Assembly: GCF_001983165.1 (NCBI RefSeq)
Contig: NZ_MNPU01000009.1
Location: forward strand, 95,534-159,533
Length of the DNA stretch: 64,000 nt
Direction: 5' to 3'
Origin: Pseudomonas gessardii
Lineage (GTDB): Bacteria > Pseudomonadota > Gammaproteobacteria > Pseudomonadales > Pseudomonadaceae
The notes under the pieces are model-generated. The model ran no database searches. It was not told the origin of the DNA and saw only the letters and a list, made by a program, of their open reading frames with translations. Each line of letters begins with the position of its first letter. Positions within the stretch are counted from its first letter, which is position 1. Shown here piece by piece: positions 1-8,717 of the stretch. Position numbers and translations under genes: made by a program.

Positions 1-2178
1 TTGCGCGAGGCCTTGCGCGGCACGGGTTTGCAGTTGGAACAGAGCAGCGCCGGCACCTACAGCCTGGTGGCACTCCCAGAGGGCGTGCTAGCGCTGCCAG
101 AGACCAACATCACCGGGCAGGGCAATTATGAAAGTGCGTGGGGGCCGGTGGAGGGTTATGTGGCTACGCGTACGGCGGCGGGGAGCAAGACTGATACGCC
201 GATTGCCGAGTTGCCACGCTCAGTGACGGTAATCACCCGTAAGCAAATGGAAGACCGCTCCGTTCTCAATCTTAATGACGCGCTGCGCTACACCGCTGGC
301 GTGCAGAGCAGCGGCTACGGTTCCGACTCGCGCAGCGACTGGTTGCTGGTGCGTGGTTTTGTACCGACCCAATTCCTTGATGGCTTACCGCTGCCAAAAG
401 GTAACTACGCCACACCAAAAGTCGATACCTGGAATCTGGAGCGTATCGCCGTACTACGCGGCCCCGCTTCATCCGTCTACGGCCAGACCCCTCCCGGCGG
501 CCTGCTGGATATGGTCAGCCGCCGTCCACAGGCTGAAAGCAGCCATGAGATTGCAGTACAAACCGGCAGCAACAACCACAAGCAAATCAACTTCGACAGC
601 ACCGGCAAGATCGATGATGAAGGGCAGTTTCTCTATCGTGTCAGCGGCGTGGTACGAGACAGTGGCACTCCGGTCGATCATATCCCGGACAAGCGCTATA
701 ACATCGCGCCCAGTCTGACCTGGAACATCAACGACGACACCAAGTTAACCCTGCTTTCGCAGTTCACCCGCGACGATACCGGGATCACTGGGCAGTTCCT
801 GCCGCTGCAAGGCACTAAGCTGAATTCGCCAGCCGGTAAAATTTCCCATCACAAGAACCTCGGTGATCCTGACTGGGAGTTCTACGACCGAACTTACTAC
901 GCGCTCGGCTATGCCTTTGAAACACGACTGAATGACACCTGGCAGTTTCGCCAGAACCTACGCTACACCAAAAATGACTTGTCATTCCAGGGCATCACTG
1001 CGGGCGGCAGCTTTTGGCCAAACGGTCCTGAATTGGCTGTTGACGCCGATGGCAACGTAAGCCGTTCTGCCGGCAAGGTCGACGAAAACATCGGTCAATT
1101 TGCCGTAGACAACAACTTCCAGGCGGACTTCCAGACCGGCGCCGTGAGCCACACCCTGTTGCTGGGCCTGGACCACCAACGTTCCGATGCCGATGCCCGC
1201 TGGCTGTGGGGCTCTGCTGGGGTTCCTACCATCAACTTCAATCGCCCGGTGTACGGCCAGGACTTCTCCAAAGTCCAGTACTTCAGCATGTATGACTATA
1301 CCCAGAAGACTCAGCAAACCGGCCTCTACTTCCAAGACCAAATGGCCCTCGACAACTGGCGCCTGACGCTCGGCGGGCGTGAAGACTGGGTACATACCGG
1401 TACAACCTTCCACAACCAGAACGGTGCCACCAACACCCAGCGCGACAAGCAATTCAGCGGTAACGCAGCGCTCAGTTATGTGTTCGACAATGGCATCACG
1501 CCCTACCTGTCCTACGCCGAATCATTCCAGGCCGGTTCCGGCACCCAAGTGCTCAGCACGGGCGCGTTCAAGCCCACCGAGGGCAAGCAATACGAAGCCG
1601 GTATCAAGTACCAGCCTCCTGGCACCAAGGCCTTGTTGACCGCCGCCGTGTTCGACCTGACCCAGACCAATACCTCGGTTACCGAGGGTGGCGTCACTCG
1701 GCAAGTGGGTGAAGTACAGGTGCGAGGCCTGGAACTGGAGGCCAGCGCTGACGTCACTGAAAGCCTCAAGCTCGTGGGTTCGTATACCTATAACGACAGT
1801 GAGATCACCAAAGGGGCTGCCGAAGAAAAAGGCAACCGCATGAATCAGGTACCTCGCAACCAAGCCACCGCCTGGGCCGACTACACCTGGCGCAGCGGGC
1901 CGCTGGACGGCTTCGGCGTTGGCGCAGGCGTGCGTTATGTAGGTGACACCTACGGCAATGCCGCCAACACCGACTGGGGCCATGTGGGCTCCTACACGGT
2001 ATACGACGCCTCGGCCCACTACGACCTTGGCCGCGTCAGCAACACCCTCAAAGGTGTCACGGTGGCTGTCGATGCCAAGAACATCTTCAACAAGGACTAC
2101 CTGGCTACCTGTGACGGTTTCTACTGCTACTACGGCGACCAGCGTAACGTCGTCGCCAGCGTGAACTACAAATTCTAA
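1..2178 (+). CDS. TonB-dependent siderophore receptor, 5' truncated by window edge
   Basis: Outer-membrane receptor that imports a ferric siderophore using TonB energy. The visible 725 residues begin inside what looks like the end of an STN signalling domain (residues about 1-35), then a linker, the plug domain (about 55-170, with the VTVITRKQMEDR and LRGPASSVYGQ plug signatures) and a 22-strand-type beta barrel ending in a terminal Phe. An STN domain implies signalling to an anti-sigma/ECF sigma pair, which would lie upstream outside the window. The true start is not visible, so residue 1 here is only the window edge. The ligand cannot be told from sequence. A hairpin terminator follows directly. 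Confidence 0.93.
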   Translation: MREALRGTGLQLEQSSAGTYSLVALPEGVLALPETNITGQGNYESAWGPVEGYVATRTAAGSKTDTPIAELPRSVTVITRKQMEDRSVLNLNDALRYTAGVQSSGYGSDSRSDWLLVRGFVPTQFLDGLPLPKGNYATPKVDTWNLERIAVLRGPASSVYGQTPPGGLLDMVSRRPQAESSHEIAVQTGSNNHKQINFDSTGKIDDEGQFLYRVSGVVRDSGTPVDHIPDKRYNIAPSLTWNINDDTKLTLLSQFTRDDTGITGQFLPLQGTKLNSPAGKISHHKNLGDPDWEFYDRTYYALGYAFETRLNDTWQFRQNLRYTKNDLSFQGITAGGSFWPNGPELAVDADGNVSRSAGKVDENIGQFAVDNNFQADFQTGAVSHTLLLGLDHQRSDADARWLWGSAGVPTINFNRPVYGQDFSKVQYFSMYDYTQKTQQTGLYFQDQMALDNWRLTLGGREDWVHTGTTFHNQNGATNTQRDKQFSGNAALSYVFDNGITPYLSYAESFQAGSGTQVLSTGAFKPTEGKQYEAGIKYQPPGTKALLTAAVFDLTQTNTSVTEGGVTRQVGEVQVRGLELEASADVTESLKLVGSYTYNDSEITKGAAEEKGNRMNQVPRNQATAWADYTWRSGPLDGFGVGAGVRYVGDTYGNAANTDWGHVGSYTVYDASAHYDLGRVSNTLKGVTVAVDAKNIFNKDYLATCDGFYCYYGDQRNVVASVNYKF

Positions 2179-2200
2179 GACGGTTAAAAACCGCAGATAA

Positions 2201-2225
2201 AGGGCCGCCCAATTGCGGCCCTTTT
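2201..2225 (+). terminator. Rho-independent terminator after the siderophore receptor
   Basis: An 8-bp perfect GC-rich stem (AGGGCCGC at 2201-2208 and its complement at 2215-2222) with a 6-nt loop is followed by a short T run. It lies 22 nt after the receptor stop codon and ends just before the next gene's ribosome binding site, so the two genes may be only partly coupled. Confidence 0.8.
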
Positions 2226-2241
2226 GCCTCTTGGAGCCGTG

Positions 2242-3345
2242 ATGAAAAGCACAACCATCCGCCGCTGGTCCTTCATCCACACCTGGACCAGCCTGATCTG
2301 CACCGTGTTCCTGCTGATGCTGGCGCTGACCGGCCTGCCGTTGATCTTTCACCATGAGATCGATCACCTGCTGGGCAACGAACCCGAGCTCAAGCAGATG
2401 CCAGCCGATACCCCGCAGCTCAACCTTGAGCAACTGGTGGCCAAGGCCCAGGCCCATCGCCCTGGCGAAGCCATGCAATACCTGGCCTGGGACGAAGACG
2501 ACAAGAACGGTGTGATTGCGATCATGGCGGCCACCGCCGGCACCGAGCCCAATTCGTCCCACACCTTCATGCTTGATGCGCGCACCGGCGAAAGCGTGGA
2601 GATGCCGTCGGCCAATGGCGGCTTGACGATGTTCCTGCTGCGCCTGCATGTGGATATGTTCGCCGGCCTGCCGGGCAAGTTGCTGCTGGCCTTGATGGGC
2701 GTGCTGTTTGTGCTGGCGATTGTTTCCGGCACGGTGTTGTACCTGCCGTTTATGCGGCGCCTGAAGTTCGCCACGGTGCGCCAGGACAAGTCCACGCGCC
2801 TGCGCTGGCTGGACCTGCATAACCTGATCGGCGTCGTCACCCTGACCTGGGCCCTGGTGGTGGGCGTTACCGGGGTGATCAGCGCCTGTGCCGACCTGAT
2901 CATCGCTGCGTGGCGCAATGACAGCCTCACCGCCATGATCGAGCCGTACAAGAACGCCGCGCCGCTGACCCTGCGCGCGCCGGCCACCGACCTGCTGAAA
3001 ATCGCCGAGCAGGCCGCGCCGGGCATGACCCCGGACTTTATTGCCTTCCCGGGTACGCGCTTTTCCAGCGAACACCACTACGCGGTGTTTATGAAAGGCA
3101 GCACGCACCTGACCTCGCACCTGCTGACCCCGGTGCTGATCGATGCCAGCGACCTGCGCGTCACCGCCGTCGCCGAGCGGCCGTGGTACATGGACGCCAT
3201 GGGCATGTCCCAGCCCCTGCACTTTGGCGACTACGGCGGCATGCCGATGAAGATCCTCTGGGCGGTGATGGATGTGCTGACCATCATTGTGCTGGGCAGC
3301 GGTGTGTACCTGTGGCGGGTGCGGCGCAAGGCGGCCAGGCCATGA
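2242..3345 (+). CDS. PepSY-associated TM protein (iron-uptake membrane protein, PiuB-like)
   Basis: Inner-membrane protein of the PepSY_TM family, often found beside TonB-dependent receptors and thought to act in reductive release of siderophore iron; the substrate here is not known. About 367 residues. The N-terminal segment (RRWSFIHTWTSL then a hydrophobic helix) is typical, followed by periplasmic PepSY-like stretches and further helices near residues 150-175, 200-225 and 335-360. The start at 2242 is preferred over an in-frame codon 18 nt upstream because GGAG (2233-2236) is correctly spaced. Its stop overlaps the next small gene by 4 nt. Confidence 0.85.
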   Translation: MKSTTIRRWSFIHTWTSLICTVFLLMLALTGLPLIFHHEIDHLLGNEPELKQMPADTPQLNLEQLVAKAQAHRPGEAMQYLAWDEDDKNGVIAIMAATAGTEPNSSHTFMLDARTGESVEMPSANGGLTMFLLRLHVDMFAGLPGKLLLALMGVLFVLAIVSGTVLYLPFMRRLKFATVRQDKSTRLRWLDLHNLIGVVTLTWALVVGVTGVISACADLIIAAWRNDSLTAMIEPYKNAAPLTLRAPATDLLKIAEQAAPGMTPDFIAFPGTRFSSEHHYAVFMKGSTHLTSHLLTPVLIDASDLRVTAVAERPWYMDAMGMSQPLHFGDYGGMPMKILWAVMDVLTIIVLGSGVYLWRVRRKAARP

Positions 3346-3521
3346 GGCCGCGGCAGTCGAATTTCTGGAAGGTGTTCGGGGTGCCGCTGGGGATCGGGCT
3401 GCTTAGCGCCGCCGGGTTGTTTGCGGCGTTGCTGGGGGATGGGGGTTGGGATTCCCTGAGCTGGATTGGGCTGGGTGTCCCGGCGGTCATCGGTGTCGGG
3501 GGGTTGCTGCGGCGGCCGTGA
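3342..3521 (+). CDS. Small two-helix membrane protein, unknown
   Basis: A 59-residue protein whose ATG overlaps the stop of the PepSY gene (ATGA), which argues for translational coupling. It has two hydrophobic segments (about residues 11-28 and 35-53) joined by a short GDGGWDS loop, and an Arg-rich C terminus. I do not recognise a named family. It probably works with the upstream PepSY membrane protein. Coupling and composition make it credible despite the small size. Confidence 0.6.
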   Translation: MRPRQSNFWKVFGVPLGIGLLSAAGLFAALLGDGGWDSLSWIGLGVPAVIGVGGLLRRP

Positions 3522-3527
3522 GGACGC

Positions 3528-3600
3528 CATCGCAGGCAAGCCAGCTCCCACATTTGACGGTGTTCACCCATCAAAATGTGGGAGCTGGCTTGCCTGCGAT
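3528..3600 (+). repeat. REP pair (family A, GTGGGAGCTGGCTTGCCTGCGAT type)
   Basis: Two inverted copies of the same REP word separated by about 25 nt form a REPIN-like hairpin between the small membrane gene and the GST gene. This family recurs throughout the window. Confidence 0.9.
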
Positions 3601-3685
3601 CTGGCCCGCAAAAACAACCAAGATCCCCCTCGCCAGCCCCACTACAACTGTCTAGTCTATGGCCGACCCTTTCCGAGGATTGCCC

Positions 3686-4315
3686 ATGTTCGCGCCCAGC
3701 ATGACCTTGTTCCACAACCCCGCTTCGCCGTTTGTCCGCAAAGTCCTGGTGCTGCTCCACGAAACCGGCCAGCAGGACCGGGTGGCCCTGGAAACCGTGC
3801 TGGTCACGCCGGTCAGCCCGGTCACCGCGCTGAACGAGGGCAACCCGGTAGGCAAGATCCCGGCCCTGCGCCTGGCCGATGGCAATCTGTTGCACGACAG
3901 CCGGGTGATCCTCGATTACTTCGACCACCAGCATGTCGGCACCCCGTTGATCCCCCGTGACGGCTCGGCCCGCTGGCGGCGCCTGACCCTGGCCTCGATG
4001 GCCGATGGGATCATGGACGCCGCCGTGTTGGTGCGTTACGAAACCGCCCTGCGCCCGGCGGATAAACACTGGGACAGCTGGCTGCAAGAGCAGCGCAACA
4101 AGATCCGCCGCACCCTGGCCGAGTTGGAACAGGACACCATCGCCGAGTTGGCCAGCCATTTCGACATCGCCGCGATCAGTGTCGCCTGTGCCTTGGGTTA
4201 CCTGGACTTGCGCCACCCGGACCTGCGGTGGCGTTCAAGCAACCCCAAGCTGGCCGCCTGGTACGCCGAGGTCAGCCAGCGGCCTTCGATGCTGGCGACT
4301 CAGCCACCGGCCTGA
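3686..4315 (+). CDS. Glutathione S-transferase family protein
   Basis: About 209 residues with an N-terminal thioredoxin-fold domain (LFHNPASPFVRKV; cis-Pro loop GKIPAL near residue 55; LLHDSRVILDYF near 70) and an all-helical C-terminal domain from about residue 90. Probably conjugates or reduces small molecules with glutathione; the substrate is unknown. The start at 3686 is chosen because GAGGA (3675-3679) sits 6-7 nt upstream; an in-frame ATG at 3659 has no ribosome site. It stands alone between a REP pair and the convergent creD. Confidence 0.88.
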   Translation: MFAPSMTLFHNPASPFVRKVLVLLHETGQQDRVALETVLVTPVSPVTALNEGNPVGKIPALRLADGNLLHDSRVILDYFDHQHVGTPLIPRDGSARWRRLTLASMADGIMDAAVLVRYETALRPADKHWDSWLQEQRNKIRRTLAELEQDTIAELASHFDIAAISVACALGYLDLRHPDLRWRSSNPKLAAWYAEVSQRPSMLATQPPA

Positions 4316-4456
4316 CCGTCGCCCGCCCTGGAGCGAGCGGGCTCACGAAGGTCTTCCCTTTTTCACGAGCCAGCTCGTGCCGACAGGGGATGGGGAGCAA
4401 TGTCCGAATCATTGCCAGCAACTCTCCCCTCTCCCGCTGATCCTCCCGCAGCCCGA

Positions 4457-5815
4457 TCATTGCATCACCTCCAGCCCGTCAGCCTTGCGTTTGCCCACGC
4501 CATACCAGTCCAGTTTGCGCGTCAGCACCATCACCGTGCCCAACAGCCCGAACAGCAACAGCGAGCCCATCAACAGCGCGTAGTCCTCGGCACTCAACAG
4601 CCCGTACAGCAAGCCGTACAACGCCGCCAACCCCGCCGAAAACCCCAGGCCGTGGGCCACGCTGCGCAGCACATGGCACACATAAAAACCGATCAACAAC
4701 ACACAGGCACTGGCCGAGACCAGGTACGCCAGGGCAAAGCCGATATGCTCGGACAACGACAACAGCAGCAGGTAGAAAAACGCCAGGGCCACCCCCACCA
4801 ATGCGTACTGGATCGGGTGCACCGCCAGGCTCTTGAGCACTTCAAACAGGAAGAAACCGGCGAATGTCAGGGCAATGAACAACAGCGCATATTTGATCGC
4901 GCGGTCGCTCTTGAGGTACTGGTCCACCGGGTCGATGAAGTTCACGCCAAAGCTGCGCTCGTTGAAGTCCTCGCAGCGACTGCCGACCACACAGCCGGAC
5001 AACGACTCCTCAAGGTTGGTGGAGAAGAACGAGGTCTGCCAGTTGGCGCTAAAGCCCTGGTCGTTGATCTCGCGCTGCGCCGGCAGGAAGTTGCCGACAA
5101 AGCTGGGATGGGGCCAGTTGGAGGCCAGCTTGACCTTGGTGGTCTTGCCCACCGGCAGTACTTGCAGTTGTTCGGTGCCTTGCAGGCGCAGGTCGAAGGC
5201 AAAATCCAGCGGTGTGGGGTTCTTGCTGTCCTGGGCCGGCAACATCACGTGCACGCCGGCGCCGAGAAAACTCACCTGGGTGCCCGGGGCAAACTCCAGG
5301 CGTTGGCTGCCCAGCTCCAGTTTCAGGGCGTTTTCAATCCCGCGGATGTCGCTGACCCCCACCGCCAGGAACGCCTGCTCAAACGTGTAATCGGCAAAAT
5401 CTTCCTTGATGCCCATCTGCGCCGGTAGCACAAAGCGGCCACTGATGCGGTTGTCGGCATGGAACAGCCGCGCCTGGTAGATCCCCCGGGCCCGCAGTTC
5501 GGTTTGCACCTGGCCGTCAAGCTCGAACTGCTCCGGCAGGAAGTACAGGCGGCCCTGTTCTTCGCTGAGTACTTCATAGCGCTTGTTGAGTTTTTCGTTG
5601 AGCTTCCACTCACGCACGGTCTTGCGATACGGCACCACCATCAACGGCCCGCTGACTTGCTGGCTGTAGCTGGAGCTGCGGGCAATGTCCATCAACACGC
5701 CGTCGCGCAGTTCCTGGCGCTCGGTGATGATGCCGTTGATCATCAGCAACGGAATCAGCAATAGCAGGATCAGCAGCGCGATGGCGCCCAGTTTGAATAG
5801 CAGGCTGCGGTTCAT
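4457..5815 (-). CDS. creD: Inner membrane protein CreD
   Basis: 452-residue CreD family protein and a target of the CreBC two-component system. It has one N-terminal membrane helix (about 8-27), a large periplasmic domain (about 28-295) and a C-terminal bundle of about five or six helices (about 300-435). In Pseudomonas the creBCD locus affects envelope stress and beta-lactam responses. It lies 51 nt downstream of creC in the order creB-creC-creD. A 7-bp hairpin (5820-5843) pairs with its own Shine-Dalgarno region. I see no canonical cre-tag upstream. Confidence 0.92.
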   Translation of the reverse strand: MNRSLLFKLGAIALLILLLLIPLLMINGIITERQELRDGVLMDIARSSSYSQQVSGPLMVVPYRKTVREWKLNEKLNKRYEVLSEEQGRLYFLPEQFELDGQVQTELRARGIYQARLFHADNRISGRFVLPAQMGIKEDFADYTFEQAFLAVGVSDIRGIENALKLELGSQRLEFAPGTQVSFLGAGVHVMLPAQDSKNPTPLDFAFDLRLQGTEQLQVLPVGKTTKVKLASNWPHPSFVGNFLPAQREINDQGFSANWQTSFFSTNLEESLSGCVVGSRCEDFNERSFGVNFIDPVDQYLKSDRAIKYALLFIALTFAGFFLFEVLKSLAVHPIQYALVGVALAFFYLLLLSLSEHIGFALAYLVSASACVLLIGFYVCHVLRSVAHGLGFSAGLAALYGLLYGLLSAEDYALLMGSLLLFGLLGTVMVLTRKLDWYGVGKRKADGLEVMQ

Positions 5816-5819
5816 GGGT

Positions 5820-5843
5820 CTCTCCCTGTTTTGATGGGGAGAG
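5820..5843 (-). promoter_or_regulatory. Hairpin overlapping the creD ribosome binding site
   Basis: On the minus strand CTCTCCC pairs perfectly with GGGAGAG across a 10-nt loop. The second arm is the purine-rich Shine-Dalgarno region, 4 nt before the creD ATG, so folding would hide it. Confidence 0.45.
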
Positions 5844-5866
5844 TCTGGCCGGGCCCTGTGGGGGAT

Positions 5867-7306
5867 TTATGAGGGCAATGTGGAGACTGTGTGGAGATGC
5901 AGCACCGCCTCCACGCCCCCCGGCACGTTGCCGATCTGCAATGAGCCGCCGTGCAGCTTCATCACTTCCTCGACAAAGTTCAGGCCCAGGCCGGTGCTCT
6001 TGCGCCCGCTGGTCGGGCGCGGCAGGGAGTAGAAGCGCTCGCTCAGGCGTGGCAGGGCGTATTCGGGGATCGGCTCGGCCTGGTTGAACAGGCGCACATC
6101 CACCGCGTGATGCCGCACCTGGGCGCTAAAACGCAGCGTGCCGCCGGGTGGGGTGAAGTCCAGGGCGTTCTCCAGCAGATTGCCCAGGGCCTGGCGCAGC
6201 AAAAACGGCTCGCCATACAACTTGACGTCGGCCTCGATCAGGCGCTCGACCTGCAACCCGGCCTGCTCGATCCGCGCGCATTGCGCCTTGAGCACCTCAT
6301 CGACCAAGGCGGCCAAAGGCACCGGGATTTGCTGCTCCAACCCCTGGCGCTGCTCGACCTGGGCCAGGTTCAGCAGGCGCTCGATCAACTGCTGCAAACG
6401 CGCGCTTTCGCTGGCGATATTACCGACAAACCGCTGCTGCTGGGCCGGGGTCATTTCCCCCTGCAACAGCTCCGCCGCGCCGCGAATCGCCGCCAACGGG
6501 CTTTTCAATTCATGGGTCAGGGTGTGCACGTAACGCTCGACGTAGGCCTTGCCTTCCAGTTGTGTGCGCATGTGCTCCACCGCGGTGGACAACTGCGCCA
6601 GTTCACCGCCGCGATAGTGTGGCAACTCGGCGCGGCGCCCTTCGCTGACGGCCTGGGCATAGGTGGTCAGGCGCCGTAGCGCGGCGCTCAACCACCAGGA
6701 CAACAGTGCCCCCAGCAACAGGCCCAGCGCCACCAGACCGGCGCCATACCACAACAGGCGGCGCTCGGTACGGTCGACATAGGGCTGCAGCGAGCTGTTG
6801 GGCTTGGCCACGGTGACCACACCAATGATCTGCCCGTTATCGCGGATCGGCGCGCCCACGTGCATCACCGACGACGCCGGGTCATCGGCCTCGCTGCGGG
6901 TCGAACGGGCGCCGTACTCACCGCGCAGGGTCAGGTACACATCGTTCCATTTCGAGTAGTCCTGGCCCACTGCCGTACCGCTGGAGTCCAGCAATACAAC
7001 GCCCTTGGCGTCCGTTACATAGATGCGGTGGTTGACCTGATTTTTCGCCAGGCCCCAGATGGTTGCACCCGGCTGGCGCTCGCCGTAGGCCTTAAGCACG
7101 GTGGGCCAGTGGCTTTGGCCGAGGGTGCCGTTCTTCACGTCATCGCGCAGGATTTCCGCCAGCAGGTTGGCGGTGTCCACCAGGGTTTCCTCGGTGGACT
7201 GACGCACGCCGGGGCGGATTTCCTTCATCACCGTGTTGAGCACAAAGTAGCCGGTGAGGCCGATAAACAGCGCATACACCAGGAAAATCCGCAGCCCCAG
7301 GCGCAT
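5867..7306 (-). CDS. creC: Sensor histidine kinase CreC
   Basis: 479-residue membrane kinase. Two membrane helices (about 8-26 and 186-206) flank a periplasmic sensor domain. HAMP-like sequence follows, then the phospho-acceptor His265 in HELKSP, the N box (LGNLLENALDF) and a C-terminal ATPase domain (GLGLNFVEEV). It phosphorylates CreB. Its ATG overlaps the creB stop by 1 nt (ATGA), so the pair is translationally coupled. The CreB gene immediately upstream and CreD immediately downstream make the assignment firm. Confidence 0.93.
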   Translation of the reverse strand: MRLGLRIFLVYALFIGLTGYFVLNTVMKEIRPGVRQSTEETLVDTANLLAEILRDDVKNGTLGQSHWPTVLKAYGERQPGATIWGLAKNQVNHRIYVTDAKGVVLLDSSGTAVGQDYSKWNDVYLTLRGEYGARSTRSEADDPASSVMHVGAPIRDNGQIIGVVTVAKPNSSLQPYVDRTERRLLWYGAGLVALGLLLGALLSWWLSAALRRLTTYAQAVSEGRRAELPHYRGGELAQLSTAVEHMRTQLEGKAYVERYVHTLTHELKSPLAAIRGAAELLQGEMTPAQQQRFVGNIASESARLQQLIERLLNLAQVEQRQGLEQQIPVPLAALVDEVLKAQCARIEQAGLQVERLIEADVKLYGEPFLLRQALGNLLENALDFTPPGGTLRFSAQVRHHAVDVRLFNQAEPIPEYALPRLSERFYSLPRPTSGRKSTGLGLNFVEEVMKLHGGSLQIGNVPGGVEAVLHLHTVSTLPS

Positions 7307-7983
7307 CAGGCGTGGCTCGGGCTGTAGCTGTAGCCCAGGCCGCGATGGGTCTGGATCGGCTCGGCCTCGGCGGCCACGCCACGCAACTTGCTGCGCAGGC
7401 TTTTGATATGGCTGTCGATATTGCGCTCGTAGCCGGCATCGGCGGCCACGCCGACGGCATCCAGCAGTTGCTCGCGGCTGAACACCCGTTCGGGCTGCTC
7501 CAGCAGGCAGTTGAGCAGGCGGAATTCATGGCGGGTCAGGCCCAGTGGCTGGCCACGATACTGGATCTGCACCCGCTCGTGATCCACCTGGAACAGCCCG
7601 CCGCTGGCCGGCGCTGCCACCGGTGCCACGCGCTTGAGGATCGCCTTGACCCGCGCCGCCACTTCCCGTGGGCTGAAGGGCTTGACCACATAGTCGTCGG
7701 CGCCGATTTCCAGGCCCACCACCCGGTCGATCTCGCCGTCGCGGGCACTGAGGAACATCACCGGTACTTCGCTGAAGCGGCGCAGTTGCTTGCAGGTTTC
7801 AAAGCCGCTGATGTCCGGCAGGCCGATATCGAGGATCAGCAAGTCCGCCGGGGTTTGCCGTTGATGCTCCAGGGCAGACTGGCCGAGGGTCAGCCAGGTG
7901 GTGGTGAAACCCTCGCCCTGCAGGGCAAAAATCAGGGTATCGGCTATGGCCGCTTCGTCTTCGACAATCAGGATATGGGGCAT
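7306..7983 (-). CDS. creB: Response regulator CreB
   Basis: 225-residue OmpR/PhoB-type regulator. The receiver domain has the acidic pocket (VEDE, residues 7-10), phospho-acceptor Asp52 in LDIGLPD and the conserved Lys near 102 (VVKPFSP). A winged-helix DNA-binding domain occupies about residues 130-222. It is activated by CreC and known CreB proteins bind TTCAC direct repeats. First gene of creB-creC-creD. The short gap to the divergently unrelated protease gene (8042) contains a single TTCAC word, not the tandem site. Confidence 0.93.
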   Translation of the reverse strand: MPHILIVEDEAAIADTLIFALQGEGFTTTWLTLGQSALEHQRQTPADLLILDIGLPDISGFETCKQLRRFSEVPVMFLSARDGEIDRVVGLEIGADDYVVKPFSPREVAARVKAILKRVAPVAAPASGGLFQVDHERVQIQYRGQPLGLTRHEFRLLNCLLEQPERVFSREQLLDAVGVAADAGYERNIDSHIKSLRSKLRGVAAEAEPIQTHRGLGYSYSPSHA

Positions 7984-8041
7984 GGCGTCCGAGCACAGGG
8001 AGCTAAAGGTGAACGGTGCCCCATGCCTGGTGCGGCGTCAA

Positions 8042-8542
8042 TCAGCAGCCAGGCTTGTCGGCGGTATAGCGGCGGGCCGGGTTCACTGCGGCGCCGAACT
8101 CGCGTAGGGCCTTGGCGCCGATCAGCAGCGGGTAGTTGAAGCTGCTGCGGTCGGTCAGGTTGACCTCCACCGTGCGCTTGACCTTGCCCAGGCACATTTC
8201 CAGCTCTACCACCGGGCGCTTGGCCACGCTGGTGTCTTCCTTGTCTTCGTCTTCGTCGGCGCGGTTCTTGATCTTGCTGATGCGCGCCACTTTGTGTTCG
8301 TAGACCTTGTTACTCATATCCTTGCCGCTGAGGCGAAAGCGCACCCAGTCCTCGCCATCACGGGTAAAGGTTTCGATATCACGCGCCGACAGCGAAGCGG
8401 TCAGCGCGCCGGTGTCCATCTTGGCCTTGAAGGTCTCGCCGATTTCCGGCAACTGAATATATTCGTAGCGCCCGTACAGGGTCGGCTCGGCGGCCATCAC
8501 CGGCAGGGCAATAAGGGCTGACAGGGCAAGGAGATATTTCAC
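8042..8542 (-). CDS. Periplasmic retropepsin-like protein (ATP-dependent zinc protease family)
   Basis: 166 residues with a cleavable signal peptide (KYLLALSALIALPVMAAEP). The body matches the family often annotated as ATP-dependent zinc protease, which is in fact retropepsin-like: MDTGALTASLSA carries the D-T-G active-site signature near residue 42. A highly acidic insertion (RADEDEDKED) lies in the middle. The same gene sits beside creBCD in P. aeruginosa. It probably acts in the periplasm; the substrate is unknown. Confidence 0.8.
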   Translation of the reverse strand: MKYLLALSALIALPVMAAEPTLYGRYEYIQLPEIGETFKAKMDTGALTASLSARDIETFTRDGEDWVRFRLSGKDMSNKVYEHKVARISKIKNRADEDEDKEDTSVAKRPVVELEMCLGKVKRTVEVNLTDRSSFNYPLLIGAKALREFGAAVNPARRYTADKPGC

Positions 8543-8717
8543 TTAGGGGGATTCCTTGAAGTAAGTAGGCCAATACTAGACTGCAAATACAGCCCGAAGT
8601 TGGATCATGCCCCAGCCTACGCAACACAACGTGAAACATTCGTCAGGTGAATTGCGATTTGGCCTCTAGACTCAAGCTGCTTATCATGGCCCGTCCACCC
8701 GCTTGCAAGAGTTCCTT

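Noticed and set aside
4321..4379. Terminator after the GST gene
   Set aside because: GCCCGC/GCGGGC and CACGAG/CTCGTG hairpins exist, but neither is followed by a T run in the right direction.
8631..8651. Possible cre-tag (two GTGAA words upstream of the retropepsin-like gene)
   Set aside because: The spacing is 11 nt; the known CreB site needs two TTCAC words 6 nt apart.
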